Assembly: GCF_000242895.2 (NCBI RefSeq)
Contig: NC_021171.1
Location: 716,001-780,000, forward strand
Length of the DNA stretch: 64,000 nt
Direction of reading: 5' to 3'
Source of the DNA: Bacillus sp. 1NLA3E
GTDB lineage: Bacteria; Bacillota; Bacilli; Bacillales; Cytobacillaceae
In this document: piece after piece, positions 43,231-53,488 of the stretch
Layout of the letters: every line of letters begins with the position of its first letter
Numbering within the stretch: the first letter of the stretch is position 1
Notes under the pieces: generated by a model
Database searches by the model: none
Told to the model about the DNA's origin: nothing
What the model saw: the letters and a program-made list of their open reading frames with translations, nothing else
Made by a program: the position numbers and the translations under genes

Positions 43231-46200
43231 TCACTCTGTTGATACAGATGGATCAGCTTGTTCTTTAATTGGGACAACTTGAACAAAGTTTTCTTCAGGA
43301 TTTTCTAATAGAAGCACTAGGTTTGCTGCTTCTTCAGATTGACCTTGTTGTTTTAAGGACTGAACATATTTGCCAAGTAATTCATTCACATCATTAATTC
43401 CTTTTGTGGATAATGGGAATACAGATACTTTAGCGCCTTTAGCGATTCTGCGCTGTAGGGCTTCTTTTGTTAATCCAAGCTCTGGCTGGTGACGTAGGTA
43501 TATAACTCCACCTGTCATACCTGCACAAATCCACGGTCCGGGATCACCAAGAACAAGAGCTCTTCCGTTTGTCATATATTCAAAGGCAAAGCCTTTAATA
43601 TTGGCATTTGTACCAATATTACCATTTTCCTTTTTGGGAATTGGTTTTTTCAATTGTCCACCGATTATGATATCGGCGCCGGATAATCTAATTCCGGCAC
43701 GGGCATCGGCGTCACCTTGAGCGACAAGCAATCCTTGTTGAGCACCGTAACCAAAGCCTTTTCCTACAGAGCCGTTATAGAATTTACCGTCTTTTCCTTT
43801 TGATTTAAAGATCTGGATGCTACCACCGAAGGACGTTTTACCGATGCCGTCTTGGGCTCCTCCACTGATTTCAATGTTGATACCATCACAGTTGTATGCT
43901 CCAAGTCCATTACCAGGAATTGATCCCTTGTACTGGAGATGAACGGGTGGTAATTGATGATAAGATCCGTCTAAGCGGCCGCGGACACGATGACAGGCAA
44001 CACGGCTACCAAGGACACGCTGTTCTGAGCTAACATTATTAAATTCACGTGAATGTCGAAGATCTGCTTCCACTGCATCCAAGTATTCTGCACCAACAGC
44101 CACTTGGAGTTGAGAAGACTCTATTGATGCGATCGCTTCTTTAGCACTAAGCTGACTAATATCAATGGCTTTTAATAAGTAAGTTAGATCCAGTTGATCT
44201 GTCCCTTTGGACTGTTCGAGTAGATCAGAACGACCAACGGCATCTTGTAAATTTCTAATTCCGATCGAAGCTGCTAATTGTTTAAGTTCATTTCCAAAGG
44301 CAGTGAACAAATTAACAACACCTTGAACGGCTAATTCTGATTGTCTTGGAACAAATCGACGTAAACCGTGTGCTTGAGCTTGTGCTTCTGTTTCGATTTG
44401 AGTGGCAATTCCAACATGGCAAGTGTCTAAGTGACAACCGCGACAAGTCGTACAACCAATGGCAATCATCGAGAGAGTTCCGAAACCAATTCGGTTTGCA
44501 CCAAGCAACATGACTTTTAATACGTCCTGTGCACTTTTAATTCCACCGTCTGCCCAAATTTCAACGTGCTGACGAAGGCCAGCTTCTAATAATGCATTAT
44601 GAGCCGCTTTAACGCCAATTTCTACTGGTAAACCAACGTGTTGAAGGGCATGGATTCTTGCAGCCCCCGTTCCACCGTCGAAACCACTTAGGGTGATAAT
44701 ATCGGCGCCAGCCTTGGCGATTCCAACAGCAATGGTTCCGATATTAGGAACGACTGGAACTTTAACAGCAACTTTTGCTTTATCGTTAGCAGTTTTTAAC
44801 TCATGAATCATTTGAGCTAAATCTTCTATCGAATAAATATCATGGTTATTGGAAGGAGAGATTAAATCCGAACCAATCGTGGCATTTCTGGCTTCAGCAA
44901 TTTTAGCTGTTACTTTTGAACCAGGTAAATGTCCACCTTCCCCAGGTTTTGCCCCTTGACCTATTTTTATTTCAAGCAAGTTTGAAGAGTTTAATAGTTC
45001 AGCGTTTACTCCAAAACGACCAGAAGCCACTTGCTGACCACGGGTTTTAGGGAATTTTCCAAGCATATCCTTAATTTCTCCGCCTTCACCGTTTAAGCTC
45101 ACCATATTCAAACGGTTGGCTCCTTCTGCATAAGCACGGAAAGCAATCTCATTCTGGGAACCAAATGACATTGATGCAATGATGAACGGTAGGTCATGCT
45201 CTCCTACACGAATATCAACTTCATTGGCAGAGAATGAAGGATTGGCTTTCTTCAAACTGGTTAAGTGACGGATTGTAATTGGATTTTGAACTTCTTGCTC
45301 ACTAATTTTTTCGCGGTAGGCATCATAACTTCCAGTAGAAGCCATCTCACCGATTGCCTTCCAGATTCTTGGGAACAAGTTAAATGTTTTTCCAATCCGT
45401 TCATTTTCATTATGATAGTCAATTGCTCTTAATAAGGAATCTTCTTTCATAGCATCTAAATTATAGGCTAGATCCTTTGATCCAAAGAAGTTAGTCATTT
45501 TTAGGAAACTAGCAATATCATCATTTAATCCAATTGCAGAAAATAGTCTTCCGTATCCACGAAGCTCATGAATACCAATTGTTGAAATGACTTTTTCGAC
45601 ACCTTTAGTTAATGCGGTATATAAATTTTTCACTGGTGTTAAGGATTCATCATGAATTGTCATAAACATATAGTAAGGGCTAATAACATTGGCGCCCAAG
45701 CCGATTGCAATCATAATATCGTGCAGTGAACGAATGGCTGCTGAACGAAGGAGAAGTGAGCATTCTCTTCTCAAACCGGAAGCAACGAGCGCTTGGTCAA
45801 CTGCAGATGTAACAAGATGTGGATCAATCCAGAAAGAGTCCTGTTGATGAGCCTTGGCATCATCTAAAACCAACAAGGTTTTTCCAGCTTTGACCGCTTC
45901 AATCGCTGCATCAGTAAGTCGGGTTAGTGCCGCTTGAATAGTTTCGCCTTTTTTGAATGTTGTAGATAAATAGGTAACTAGTTTTTTATCTTGGTAAAAT
46001 TGAACTAGTTGGTCGTAGCTAGGTTGTTCTAGTTCTTCTGAACAGTCAAATCCAACTTTCCCTTCAATTAACATAGGTGTTGTTAGTTCGATGACTGCAT
46101 CTGTTTCTTCTTTGCTAAACAGAGTTGGACGGTGTCCAATGATTGTACGAGTAGAAAAATGCTCTGTTTCCCGATCACGGTCAATCGCTGGGTTTGTTAC

Positions 46201-47712
46201 AACAGCCACACTCTCTTTAATAAAGTCGGAGATATTTTTGCGACCAAGGTTAAGTGCAGCTAGAGGCGAATCGTGTCCAAGTGAGCGGATCGGCTCGATT
46301 CCTTTTTCAGCCATTTGTTCAATTAATTGAATATGATCTCTTTCCCAGCCAAAAGCTGTGTACTGTCCATTGTTAACTTTGCTAGGATAGTTAAAAGAAA
46401 CTGTTTTATCAAGCTTTGGAGGCAAAATTCGTTTGCGTGCATCCTTAAAGTTGATACGACTGGAAAAACGGTTTAAAACTTCAGCTTGATATTCGCTTAA
46501 ATAATAAACATCCAGCACATCATCTTTCCATTTGAAACCAACTTTTTCGCCTGGTGCAAGTGGCTTAGGATCATTCATATATTCAGTTGTCGGAATGATA
46601 CCGGGTTCAGACGAGAATAGGTAAGAACTTTCTGTTTCAAGCATCCATAGCGGTCGAAGTCCAAGTGAATCTACACTAAATACGGCTTCATCACCAAAAC
46701 GAGAAATGATTCCCGCTGGTCCTTGGGCAAAATGTCCCCACGCTTCGCGAATATAGGTATAAAGATCTTGAAGATCTTTCGAAAATGCTTTTATTTCGTT
46801 TACGATTGGAGGAAACAGGACATCCAATGCTTCAAATAATGAAAAACCATCTCTACAGATTAATGTTTCAATAATTCTACTTAAATCCTGTGAGTCACTT
46901 CCATCTTTTACAAGAGGAACATCGATCATTCTAGCTTCATCACGCAATTTTGCGATTGTGTTGATTTCTCCGTTATGACCTAAAACACTAAATGGTTGAA
47001 CTCGGAAAAAGCTTGATAAAGTATTAGTCGAATAGCGGTTATGACCAAGTGTGATTGTAGACGCTACAAGTGGACTTGCAAGATCTTGGTAATATTTAGG
47101 AAGAATATCACCTGCACCCATCACTTTATATACGACATGGTGTTGACTAAGAGAAGCAACATGGACTGCTTCATTTAACTCAAATTCAACAATTAGTTCA
47201 AACAGTTTTTTTGATAATTCCATTCCGGATATTGGTGCAAGACAAGCGAATTGCCAAAAAACAGGATTTTCTTGAATGGCTATTGGACCTAATGCTGCTG
47301 AGTCAGTTACTTTATCTGATTCAAAAAGAATCTCGAAATTATTAGCAGCGAGTTTCGCTTGAAGATCAGATAAAATAGCCTTTGGTCCAGCGTTTTTCGT
47401 AATAAAAATGTGTCCAACAACAAAAGCTTCATGTTTGGTGATTTCTGGGTCTTTCCCAACGCTAGTTAATTTTTCTTCCCATAGTTGAGTTGGGATATCC
47501 ATGTGAATTCCTACACCATCACCTTCACCGTTAATAAATCCTGCACGGTGATTCATTGTGACAAGAGCATCTATACAATGGAAAATGTTTTCCCTTGTAG
47601 GTGTTTTCTTTTTTTCGAGACTTGCGACAATTCCGCAGGCATCATGTTCTTGTTTTGAAAAATCTTTAAATAGAGATGGACTCCAAATCTGATTCATGTT
47701 TTTCGGCTTCAT
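43231..47712 (-). CDS. gltB: Glutamate synthase large subunit
   Basis: 1493-aa GOGAT alpha-chain: makes two glutamate from glutamine and 2-oxoglutarate. Order: propeptide plus class II amidotransferase with the nucleophile C26 in 'HDACGIVA', central domain, FMN barrel (about 820-1190) containing the [3Fe-4S] ligands C-x5-C-x4-C in 'CTTCRGCHLDTC', and a C-terminal GxGxG helix domain ('GNGLGAYNCDGINIEISGGA'). No small-subunit gene is adjacent, so it either pairs with a subunit elsewhere or uses ferredoxin. The start is poorly defined: a strong AGGAGGTG lies ~30 nt upstream, too far, with a stop between; GGA nine bases before ATG 47712 is used here. Confidence 0.93.
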   Translation of the reverse strand: MKPKNMNQIWSPSLFKDFSKQEHDACGIVASLEKKKTPTRENIFHCIDALVTMNHRAGFINGEGDGVGIHMDIPTQLWEEKLTSVGKDPEITKHEAFVVGHIFITKNAGPKAILSDLQAKLAANNFEILFESDKVTDSAALGPIAIQENPVFWQFACLAPISGMELSKKLFELIVEFELNEAVHVASLSQHHVVYKVMGAGDILPKYYQDLASPLVASTITLGHNRYSTNTLSSFFRVQPFSVLGHNGEINTIAKLRDEARMIDVPLVKDGSDSQDLSRIIETLICRDGFSLFEALDVLFPPIVNEIKAFSKDLQDLYTYIREAWGHFAQGPAGIISRFGDEAVFSVDSLGLRPLWMLETESSYLFSSEPGIIPTTEYMNDPKPLAPGEKVGFKWKDDVLDVYYLSEYQAEVLNRFSSRINFKDARKRILPPKLDKTVSFNYPSKVNNGQYTAFGWERDHIQLIEQMAEKGIEPIRSLGHDSPLAALNLGRKNISDFIKESVAVVTNPAIDRDRETEHFSTRTIIGHRPTLFSKEETDAVIELTTPMLIEGKVGFDCSEELEQPSYDQLVQFYQDKKLVTYLSTTFKKGETIQAALTRLTDAAIEAVKAGKTLLVLDDAKAHQQDSFWIDPHLVTSAVDQALVASGLRRECSLLLRSAAIRSLHDIMIAIGLGANVISPYYMFMTIHDESLTPVKNLYTALTKGVEKVISTIGIHELRGYGRLFSAIGLNDDIASFLKMTNFFGSKDLAYNLDAMKEDSLLRAIDYHNENERIGKTFNLFPRIWKAIGEMASTGSYDAYREKISEQEVQNPITIRHLTSLKKANPSFSANEVDIRVGEHDLPFIIASMSFGSQNEIAFRAYAEGANRLNMVSLNGEGGEIKDMLGKFPKTRGQQVASGRFGVNAELLNSSNLLEIKIGQGAKPGEGGHLPGSKVTAKIAEARNATIGSDLISPSNNHDIYSIEDLAQMIHELKTANDKAKVAVKVPVVPNIGTIAVGIAKAGADIITLSGFDGGTGAARIHALQHVGLPVEIGVKAAHNALLEAGLRQHVEIWADGGIKSAQDVLKVMLLGANRIGFGTLSMIAIGCTTCRGCHLDTCHVGIATQIETEAQAQAHGLRRFVPRQSELAVQGVVNLFTAFGNELKQLAASIGIRNLQDAVGRSDLLEQSKGTDQLDLTYLLKAIDISQLSAKEAIASIESSQLQVAVGAEYLDAVEADLRHSREFNNVSSEQRVLGSRVACHRVRGRLDGSYHQLPPVHLQYKGSIPGNGLGAYNCDGINIEISGGAQDGIGKTSFGGSIQIFKSKGKDGKFYNGSVGKGFGYGAQQGLLVAQGDADARAGIRLSGADIIIGGQLKKPIPKKENGNIGTNANIKGFAFEYMTNGRALVLGDPGPWICAGMTGGVIYLRHQPELGLTKEALQRRIAKGAKVSVFPLSTKGINDVNELLGKYVQSLKQQGQSEEAANLVLLLENPEENFVQVVPIKEQADPSVSTE

Positions 47713-47793
47713 TAAAGAAATTCCTTATAAAGCCGTTTCACCTCCTGTGAAAAATAATGATCTATTCAAAATTTAAAATAACAAATTAAAAAC

Positions 47794-47828
47794 GCTTGAA
47801 ATAACAGTGTAAAATACATATTTCAAGC
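47794..47828. promoter_or_regulatory. Inverted repeat in gltB upstream region
   Basis: GCTTGAAAT (47794-47802) and ATTTCAAGC (47820-47828), perfect 9-bp arms 17 bp apart, 82-116 bp upstream of gltB. Candidate operator or leader structure. The gap 47713-48032 otherwise holds AT-rich promoter-like DNA and the gsaB terminator, no gene. Confidence 0.4.
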
Positions 47829-47983
47829 ATGACGAAATTATGGCATTATGAATACAATATTATTTTTATATTATCATAGGAATTTTCAGAAATCAATGGA
47901 ATATGCATTGGTAAGTGTAGTAAATAAAGTGGATATTTATAGAATAATAGTATTTTGAAAGCGCTATCAGAGGGGCGGATAAG

Positions 47984-48014
47984 AAAAACCAGGAGTTTTG
48001 GAAACTCCTGGTTT
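47984..48014 (-). terminator. Terminator of gsaB
   Basis: AAACCAGGAGTTT, loop TGG, AAACTCCTGGTTT; perfect 13-bp stem behind the gsaB stop, with T-run on the minus strand. Confidence 0.88.
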
Positions 48015-48032
48015 GAACTTCTTGGTGTATAT

Positions 48033-49328
48033 TTATTCATTAGAAAGTTGATAAAATGCATTTTGTACCGCATGAATAGTCGCTTCGATATCTTCCATTG
48101 TATGTGCAATGGTTATGAACCAAGCTTCGTATTTTGATGGAGCAAGATTGATACCTTGATAAAGCATATTCTTAAAGAATTTTGCGAACATCTCACCATC
48201 AGTATTTTCTGCTTGAACGTAATTTTCAATTTTTTCGGATGTGAAATAGACCGTTAAAGCACCTTTAAGTCGGTTAATCGTAATCGGGATATGATTTTCC
48301 TTAGCAGCATTTAATATTCCTTCTTCAAGTAGTGCGCCAAGTTGATCTAAATAATCATAAACCCCTTTTTGTTGTAAAACTTCAAGGCAAGCAATTCCCG
48401 CCAATATTGAAGCTGGATTACCGGCCATTGTCCCTGCTTGATATGCAGGACCAAGCGGTGCCACTTTTTCCATAATATCAATTCGTCCGCCGTAGGCACC
48501 TATAGGTAGACCCCCACCGATAATTTTACCCAAAACAGTTAAGTCAGGATTGACGCCCAGCAGATTTTGGGCACCTCCATACATAAAGCGGAAAGCTGTG
48601 ATAACTTCATCGTAAATCACAAGAGCGCCTGCAGCGTGAACAAGTTCATTAACTTGCTCCAAAAATCCTGGATTCGGTTCAACAATCCCAAAGTTTCCGA
48701 CAATTGGTTCTACTAATACGGCAGCGACTTGATTGCCCCATTTTTCAAGTGCGGCCCTTAAAGGCTCAATATCATTAAATGGAACAGTGATGACTTCTTG
48801 AGCGATACTTTTTGGAACTCCTGCGGAATTTGGTGTACCTAGTGTAGATGGACCAGATCCTGCTGCAACTAGGACTAGGTCTGAATGTCCATGATAGCAT
48901 CCAGCAAATTTAATAATCTTATCTCTACCTGTAAATGCACGTGCAACACGAATGGTGGTCATGACCGCTTCTGTACCTGAATTAACAAAGCGAACTTTTT
49001 CCATTGAGGGGATGGCCTCTTTTAGCATTTTAGCAAACTTCACCTCATGTGGTGTTGGAGTGCCATAGAGAACACCTGAATCTGCAGCCTTTTTGATGGC
49101 TTCGGAAATATGTGGATGAGCATGACCAGTAATGATTGGGCCATAAGCTGCTAGGTAATCGATATATTGATTTCCGTCGACATCCCAGAAATAGGCACCT
49201 TGACCTCTTTCCATTGCGATGGGAGCACCGCCGCCGACTGCCTTATAAGAACGAGATGGACTGTTAACACCACCAACAATATGCTCCAATGCTTCTTTAT
49301 GTAACCTTTCAGAATTCGTAAAATGCAT
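48033..49328 (-). CDS. gsaB: Glutamate-1-semialdehyde 2,1-aminomutase
   Basis: PLP enzyme converting glutamate-1-semialdehyde to 5-aminolevulinate for haem synthesis. 431 aa; '[16 protein letters not shown]' and the PLP-lysine region '[17 protein letters not shown]' are clear. It is the second (GsaB-type) paralogue, located outside the hem operon exactly as in B. subtilis, beside perR. ATG 49328 has AGGAGG upstream in the mRNA. Confidence 0.94.
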   Translation of the reverse strand: MHFTNSERLHKEALEHIVGGVNSPSRSYKAVGGGAPIAMERGQGAYFWDVDGNQYIDYLAAYGPIITGHAHPHISEAIKKAADSGVLYGTPTPHEVKFAKMLKEAIPSMEKVRFVNSGTEAVMTTIRVARAFTGRDKIIKFAGCYHGHSDLVLVAAGSGPSTLGTPNSAGVPKSIAQEVITVPFNDIEPLRAALEKWGNQVAAVLVEPIVGNFGIVEPNPGFLEQVNELVHAAGALVIYDEVITAFRFMYGGAQNLLGVNPDLTVLGKIIGGGLPIGAYGGRIDIMEKVAPLGPAYQAGTMAGNPASILAGIACLEVLQQKGVYDYLDQLGALLEEGILNAAKENHIPITINRLKGALTVYFTSEKIENYVQAENTDGEMFAKFFKNMLYQGINLAPSKYEAWFITIAHTMEDIEATIHAVQNAFYQLSNE

Positions 49329-49508
49329 GATTGTACCTCCTAGTTCTTTTTGCCCTTCTTATTTTAACAGAAAATTCGAGTTGGATGGTCGGGTTTTCCA
49401 ATTTTCTCTATTTTTCAAAAACAATTGAAAAGGTATCTTGATAGTTGTTTTCATCACCATGTTTCGCTACACTAACTAATTAGGGCATTGAGTTCAGGAG
49501 GAGAAAAT

Positions 49509-50516
49509 ATGAAGGATGCAATTATCGTTCGCGATTTGCGCAAAGAATTTAACGCTTATTCAAGTCGATCTGGATTAAAAGGCGCTTTTCGTGATTTATT
49601 TACTCGTAATTATAAAGTCGTTGCAGCTGTTGACAGCATCAATTTTCAAATAAAGCAAGGGGAAATGGTTGGATATATTGGTGAAAACGGTGCTGGAAAA
49701 TCAACAACAATTAAAATGTTAACGGGAATCCTAACCCCTACCTCAGGGACTGTTACCGTTAATGGGATGAACCCGCATAAAGAACGCGAAAAATTCGTTC
49801 AAACAATTGGAGTAGTATTCGGTCAGCGCTCTCAATTATGGTGGGATATTGCAGTTCAAGAATCTTTTCGTCTTTTGAAGAAGGTTTATAAAGTATCCGA
49901 TGCACAGTATGACGAGCATATGGGACATATCATCAAAACACTTGATCTTGAACCGCTTTTGGATAAACCAGTCCGAAAATTATCATTAGGACAACGGATG
50001 CGGTGTGAACTTGCTGCTGCGCTTATCCACAATCCACCACTCTTATTTCTAGACGAGCCGACCATCGGCTTGGATGTATTGGTAAAAATGAAAATACGTG
50101 AATTTTTAAAAGAGATTAACCAAAAATACAACACAACTATATTGTTAACCACTCACGATTTAACGGATATTGAAGCCCTATGTGAAAGAGTTATCATGCT
50201 CGATGAAGGAAAAATTATTTATGACGGTGCCTTAAAAAGCTTAAAAGGAGAATGGGGAGAAGGAAAGGATATTCAATTTCAATTTTTACAAAAGGTTGAA
50301 TTGACTGCATTACAGGCTTTGACACTTGATTTCTCAGTCTTATGGCAAGTCGATGAGGAAAAACAAACCTTTACCGTTCACATTGATGATAATGATGAAC
50401 TTATCTCCCAGGTCATTGCAAAAGTCGTCGCTCATTACAAAATAAAGGATCTTAAAATAAATGAGCCATCTACGGAAGAAATTATCCGCAACATATATGA
50501 AAAAGGCTCTGTATAA
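49509..50516 (+). CDS. ABC-2 type exporter ATPase
   Basis: 335-aa ATPase: Walker A 'GENGAGKST', signature LSLGQRMR, Walker B 'LLFLDEPTIGLD', and a long C-terminal domain. The early 'FRDLFTRNYKVVAAVDSI' is typical of the DrrA-like group that works with two ABC2_membrane_6-type permeases. ATG 49509 follows AGGAGGAG. First gene of a three-gene operon. Substrate unknown; drugs or antimicrobial compounds are possible. Confidence 0.9.
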   Translation: MKDAIIVRDLRKEFNAYSSRSGLKGAFRDLFTRNYKVVAAVDSINFQIKQGEMVGYIGENGAGKSTTIKMLTGILTPTSGTVTVNGMNPHKEREKFVQTIGVVFGQRSQLWWDIAVQESFRLLKKVYKVSDAQYDEHMGHIIKTLDLEPLLDKPVRKLSLGQRMRCELAAALIHNPPLLFLDEPTIGLDVLVKMKIREFLKEINQKYNTTILLTTHDLTDIEALCERVIMLDEGKIIYDGALKSLKGEWGEGKDIQFQFLQKVELTALQALTLDFSVLWQVDEEKQTFTVHIDDNDELISQVIAKVVAHYKIKDLKINEPSTEEIIRNIYEKGSV

Positions 50517-50530
50517 AGGGGGAATGTCGG

Positions 50531-51322
50531 GTGGGTAAATATATTGAAATGATCCGCATTCGCTTTCTAATGATGCTTGCTTATCGGACCAACTATTACA
50601 CAGGGATTCTCATTTATAGTATAAATATTGGTGCTTATTATTTTTTATGGACAGGTATTTATGGCGATAAGAGCGAAATTCAAGGATTATCTGTGGCCCA
50701 GATGACAACTTATATCGCCGTCGCTTGGATGGCGCGAGCCTTCTACTTCAATAATATTGATCGGGAAATGGCGACGGAAATTATGGAGGGAAGAGTGGCA
50801 GTTGAACTAATTAGACCCTATAGTTATTTAGCGATGAAGGTCATGCAGGGATTAGGGGAAGGCATCTTTCGAATGTTTTTCTTCTCACTTCCTGGCATGG
50901 TGATTGTGGCGTTAATCTTTAGGTTAGATTTTTCGGTCTCTTTTTCAACCCTAGGCTTATTCTTTGTTTCGATCTTGCTTAGTTTCTTCATTAATACGCA
51001 AATTAATTTATTAACAGGAATTGCCACTTTTTTCTTGTATAATAATTCAGGATTAATTAGGGCGAAACGGGTAATAATCGACCTATTTTCAGGACTGTTG
51101 CTACCAATTAGTTTTTTCCCAGGCTGGGCACAGGAAATCATGAAATACCTTCCATTTCAAGGGATTAGTTATCTTCCTAGTATGATTTTCACTAGTGGCT
51201 TTTCGAACGGACAAGCAATGGATGCGATTTTGTCCCAAGCAATCTGGGTAGCCATCTTAATTGTCCCCATTTATGTATTGTGGGTTTTGGCAAAAAAACA
51301 ATTAGTTATTCAAGGAGGGTGA
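50531..51322 (+). CDS. ABC-2 type exporter permease 1
   Basis: 263-aa membrane protein with six helices and the family signature around 'MATEIMEGRVAVELIRPYSY' and 'SGLLLPISFFPGWAQEIMKY'. GTG 50531 follows GGGGGAATG. It overlaps no neighbour but lies 14 bp after the ATPase and 3 bp before the second permease. Confidence 0.87.
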   Translation: MGKYIEMIRIRFLMMLAYRTNYYTGILIYSINIGAYYFLWTGIYGDKSEIQGLSVAQMTTYIAVAWMARAFYFNNIDREMATEIMEGRVAVELIRPYSYLAMKVMQGLGEGIFRMFFFSLPGMVIVALIFRLDFSVSFSTLGLFFVSILLSFFINTQINLLTGIATFFLYNNSGLIRAKRVIIDLFSGLLLPISFFPGWAQEIMKYLPFQGISYLPSMIFTSGFSNGQAMDAILSQAIWVAILIVPIYVLWVLAKKQLVIQGG

Positions 51323-51325
51323 CGG

Positions 51326-52111
51326 ATGTTTTATTTATCGATGTTTTTTCAATATGTCGCCCAATATTTGAAAACTAGATTTGAATATCGTACGAACTTA
51401 TTTGTAGAAATCTTTACGGATTTCTTAAATCAAGCCGTGAATTTTGTGTTTATTTTGGTTGTATTTGGCCACACCAAATTATTGGCTGGATGGAGCCGTG
51501 AGGAAATTATTTTTATTTATGGCTTCTTTCTGATTCCATCGGCCCTTTTTTCGGCTTTCTTTAATATATGGGATTTTAATGAAAGGTATATAGTGAAGGG
51601 CGAGCTTGATCGTATCTTAACGAGACCGATTCATAGTTTATTTCAAATAATATTGGAACGGATGGAATTGGAGGCGTTATTCGGTGGGTTAACTGGGATA
51701 GCCGTCATGGTTTATGCAGGTAGGATGATAGGATTAGAAATACGATGGTTTGACCCGATTCTCTTTTTCATTTTTGTGGTAGGGGGAGTTCTGGTCTATG
51801 CTGGTATTTTCGTGTTAATTGCTTGTGTTAGCTTTTGGACTGATGCTCAGTCGTCGATTATGCCGATGATGTACAATATTAGCAATTATGGGCGCTACCC
51901 TGTTGATATTTATAATAAAGTGATTCGTTTTATTTTAACTTGGATCCTACCGTTTGCGTTTGTTGGCGTGTACCCTGCGTCCTTTTTTCTTGGCAAAAGT
52001 GAGTGGTATAACTATGCTTATATTACGCCCATTATTGGCTTGGTTTTTTTTGGTGCATCAATATTTGTTTGGAATGAGGGCATTAAGCGTTATCGAGGTG
52101 CGGGAAATTAA
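51326..52111 (+). CDS. ABC-2 type exporter permease 2
   Basis: 261-aa membrane protein, six helices, with the related 'RYIVKGELDRILTRPIHSLF' loop shared by this permease family (compare the 'GRVAVELIRPYSY' loop in permease 1). It forms a heterodimeric channel with permease 1. ATG 51326 follows GGAGGGTG. A strong terminator ends the operon. Confidence 0.87.
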   Translation: MFYLSMFFQYVAQYLKTRFEYRTNLFVEIFTDFLNQAVNFVFILVVFGHTKLLAGWSREEIIFIYGFFLIPSALFSAFFNIWDFNERYIVKGELDRILTRPIHSLFQIILERMELEALFGGLTGIAVMVYAGRMIGLEIRWFDPILFFIFVVGGVLVYAGIFVLIACVSFWTDAQSSIMPMMYNISNYGRYPVDIYNKVIRFILTWILPFAFVGVYPASFFLGKSEWYNYAYITPIIGLVFFGASIFVWNEGIKRYRGAGN

Positions 52112-52127
52112 CTTAGATAGAAGTGCT

Positions 52128-52160
52128 GGCAAAAAAAGGATTCCTTTTTTTGCCTTTTTT
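52128..52160 (+). terminator. Terminator of the ABC-2 exporter operon
   Basis: GGCAAAAAAAGGA and TCCTTTTTTTGCC, perfect 13-bp stem with TTTTTT behind. Confidence 0.88.
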
Positions 52161-52244
52161 CTGCACACTTTTTGTTAGACAGGCGGGTATATAGAAGGTG
52201 AATGGAGCGTATTCTTTATTGAGGAAGATAGAGGAGAGTATTCC

Positions 52245-52649
52245 ATGACCTTTTACTTAATGCTCATTTTCGTTCTTTTCAGTATTGGAATGAGTTTGCG
52301 ATCGTTGTTTTTGCCTTATAAAATAGCAGGAAAGTATGTTTCCTTAGAAAATTTTATATTTTTAGCGATGGTGTATGCAACCATAATGATCGGCTTCGGC
52401 CTTATTTATATGTTGCTCGATATGAAGGGGAACATTTTATTAATAGAAGAGACAAGAAGTATAGGCGCTGATTTTTTCTCTCGACTAGAAACCTTCATAT
52501 ATTTTAGTGGGATGACCTTGTTCTCAGTTGGTTATGGGGATATTGCCCCAATTGGAATAGGGAGGGTGATAGCTGTGTTAGAGGCGCTGATTGGTTATAC
52601 AATTCCGGCAGCTTTTGTTGCCCGAGCCGTTTTCGATAGAGATAGATAA
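52245..52649 (+). CDS. Two-TM potassium channel protein
   Basis: 134-aa membrane protein. Two outer helices at the N-terminus, then a re-entrant loop with filter SVGYGD (compare TVGYG) and a final helix ending in a short cytoplasmic tail. Ion_trans_2 family, no RCK regulatory domain. ATG 52245 follows GGAGAG. Probably monocistronic. Confidence 0.82.
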   Translation: MTFYLMLIFVLFSIGMSLRSLFLPYKIAGKYVSLENFIFLAMVYATIMIGFGLIYMLLDMKGNILLIEETRSIGADFFSRLETFIYFSGMTLFSVGYGDIAPIGIGRVIAVLEALIGYTIPAAFVARAVFDRDR

Positions 52650-52726
52650 CGATACAAATCATTTGTTATTTAACAAAAAATGGGATAGTCTAAATATAGA
52701 TATTTATAGAGTTGGAGGGTTTTTTT

Positions 52727-53194
52727 ATGTCTTTTAGTGTTGGTCAACCAGGACCTGAATTTGAACTACTGGCAAGCGATGGGAAAACGGTGAAATTATC
52801 CGATTTTCGTGGTAAAAATGTCGTTCTTTATTTTTACCCTAAAGACATGACGCCAGGCTGCACTACTGAAGCATGTGATTTCCGCGATTACCACGAAAAA
52901 TTTCAAGAAGTAAATGTAGTGATTCTCGGAGTGAGTCCTGACCCACTTAAGAGGCATGAAACCTTCATTGAAAAGTATGGATTGCCGTTTCAATTGTTAG
53001 CAGATGAAGACCATCATGTTGCGGAGAATTACGGAGTTTGGAAATTAAAGAAAACCTTTGGAAAAGAATACATGGGAATTGAGCGAACAACTTTTATCAT
53101 TGATAAAAATGGTATTGTAGCAAAGGAATGGCGTAAGGTAAAAGTAAAAGGGCATGTTGAAGATGCTCTTCAATATATTATGGAAAATTTATAA
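52727..53194 (+). CDS. bcp: Thiol peroxidase of the Bcp/PrxQ family
   Basis: Reduces hydroperoxides with thioredoxin. 155 aa with peroxidatic C45 in 'DMTPGCTTEAC' and resolving C50, as in atypical 2-Cys BCP. ATG 52727 follows GGAGGG; a TTG 15 bases earlier lies in that site. Equivalent of B. subtilis ygaF, next to perR, whose regulon deals with peroxide. Confidence 0.93.
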   Translation: MSFSVGQPGPEFELLASDGKTVKLSDFRGKNVVLYFYPKDMTPGCTTEACDFRDYHEKFQEVNVVILGVSPDPLKRHETFIEKYGLPFQLLADEDHHVAENYGVWKLKKTFGKEYMGIERTTFIIDKNGIVAKEWRKVKVKGHVEDALQYIMENL

Positions 53195-53365
53195 AATTGT
53201 TGGTGTGTTAACCATCGATTTTCATTCTATATATTTGAATAATAATTGAAAACAGCAAAAGTAATAGAAAGCTAGCCTATTTTTAAGTAGAAAGGCTTTT
53301 GTCCAATTCAATTATCTGAAAATTGAATATTATTTTATTAGGGCATACCTCCTCAGATGTTTTTT

Positions 53366-53396
53366 AAGCGAATCGATAGTGATTCGCTTCTTTTTC
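53366..53396 (+). terminator. Terminator after bcp
   Basis: AAGCGAATC and GATTCGCTT with loop GATAGT, followed by CTTTTTC. It lies 170 bp behind bcp. Between them (53195-53365) I see nothing else supportable. Confidence 0.75.
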
Positions 53397-53488
53397 TGTT
53401 CTTCTACAGTATTAAATAAATGAATTCTGTTGGATTCAGATGTTATGATAAGTTAAAGAGTATCAGGTAGTGAAAGGGGTTATTTACT

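Noticed and set aside
47713..48032. T-box or riboswitch upstream of gltB
   Set aside because: No T-box sequence, no known aptamer core; only an inverted repeat and AT-rich DNA are visible.
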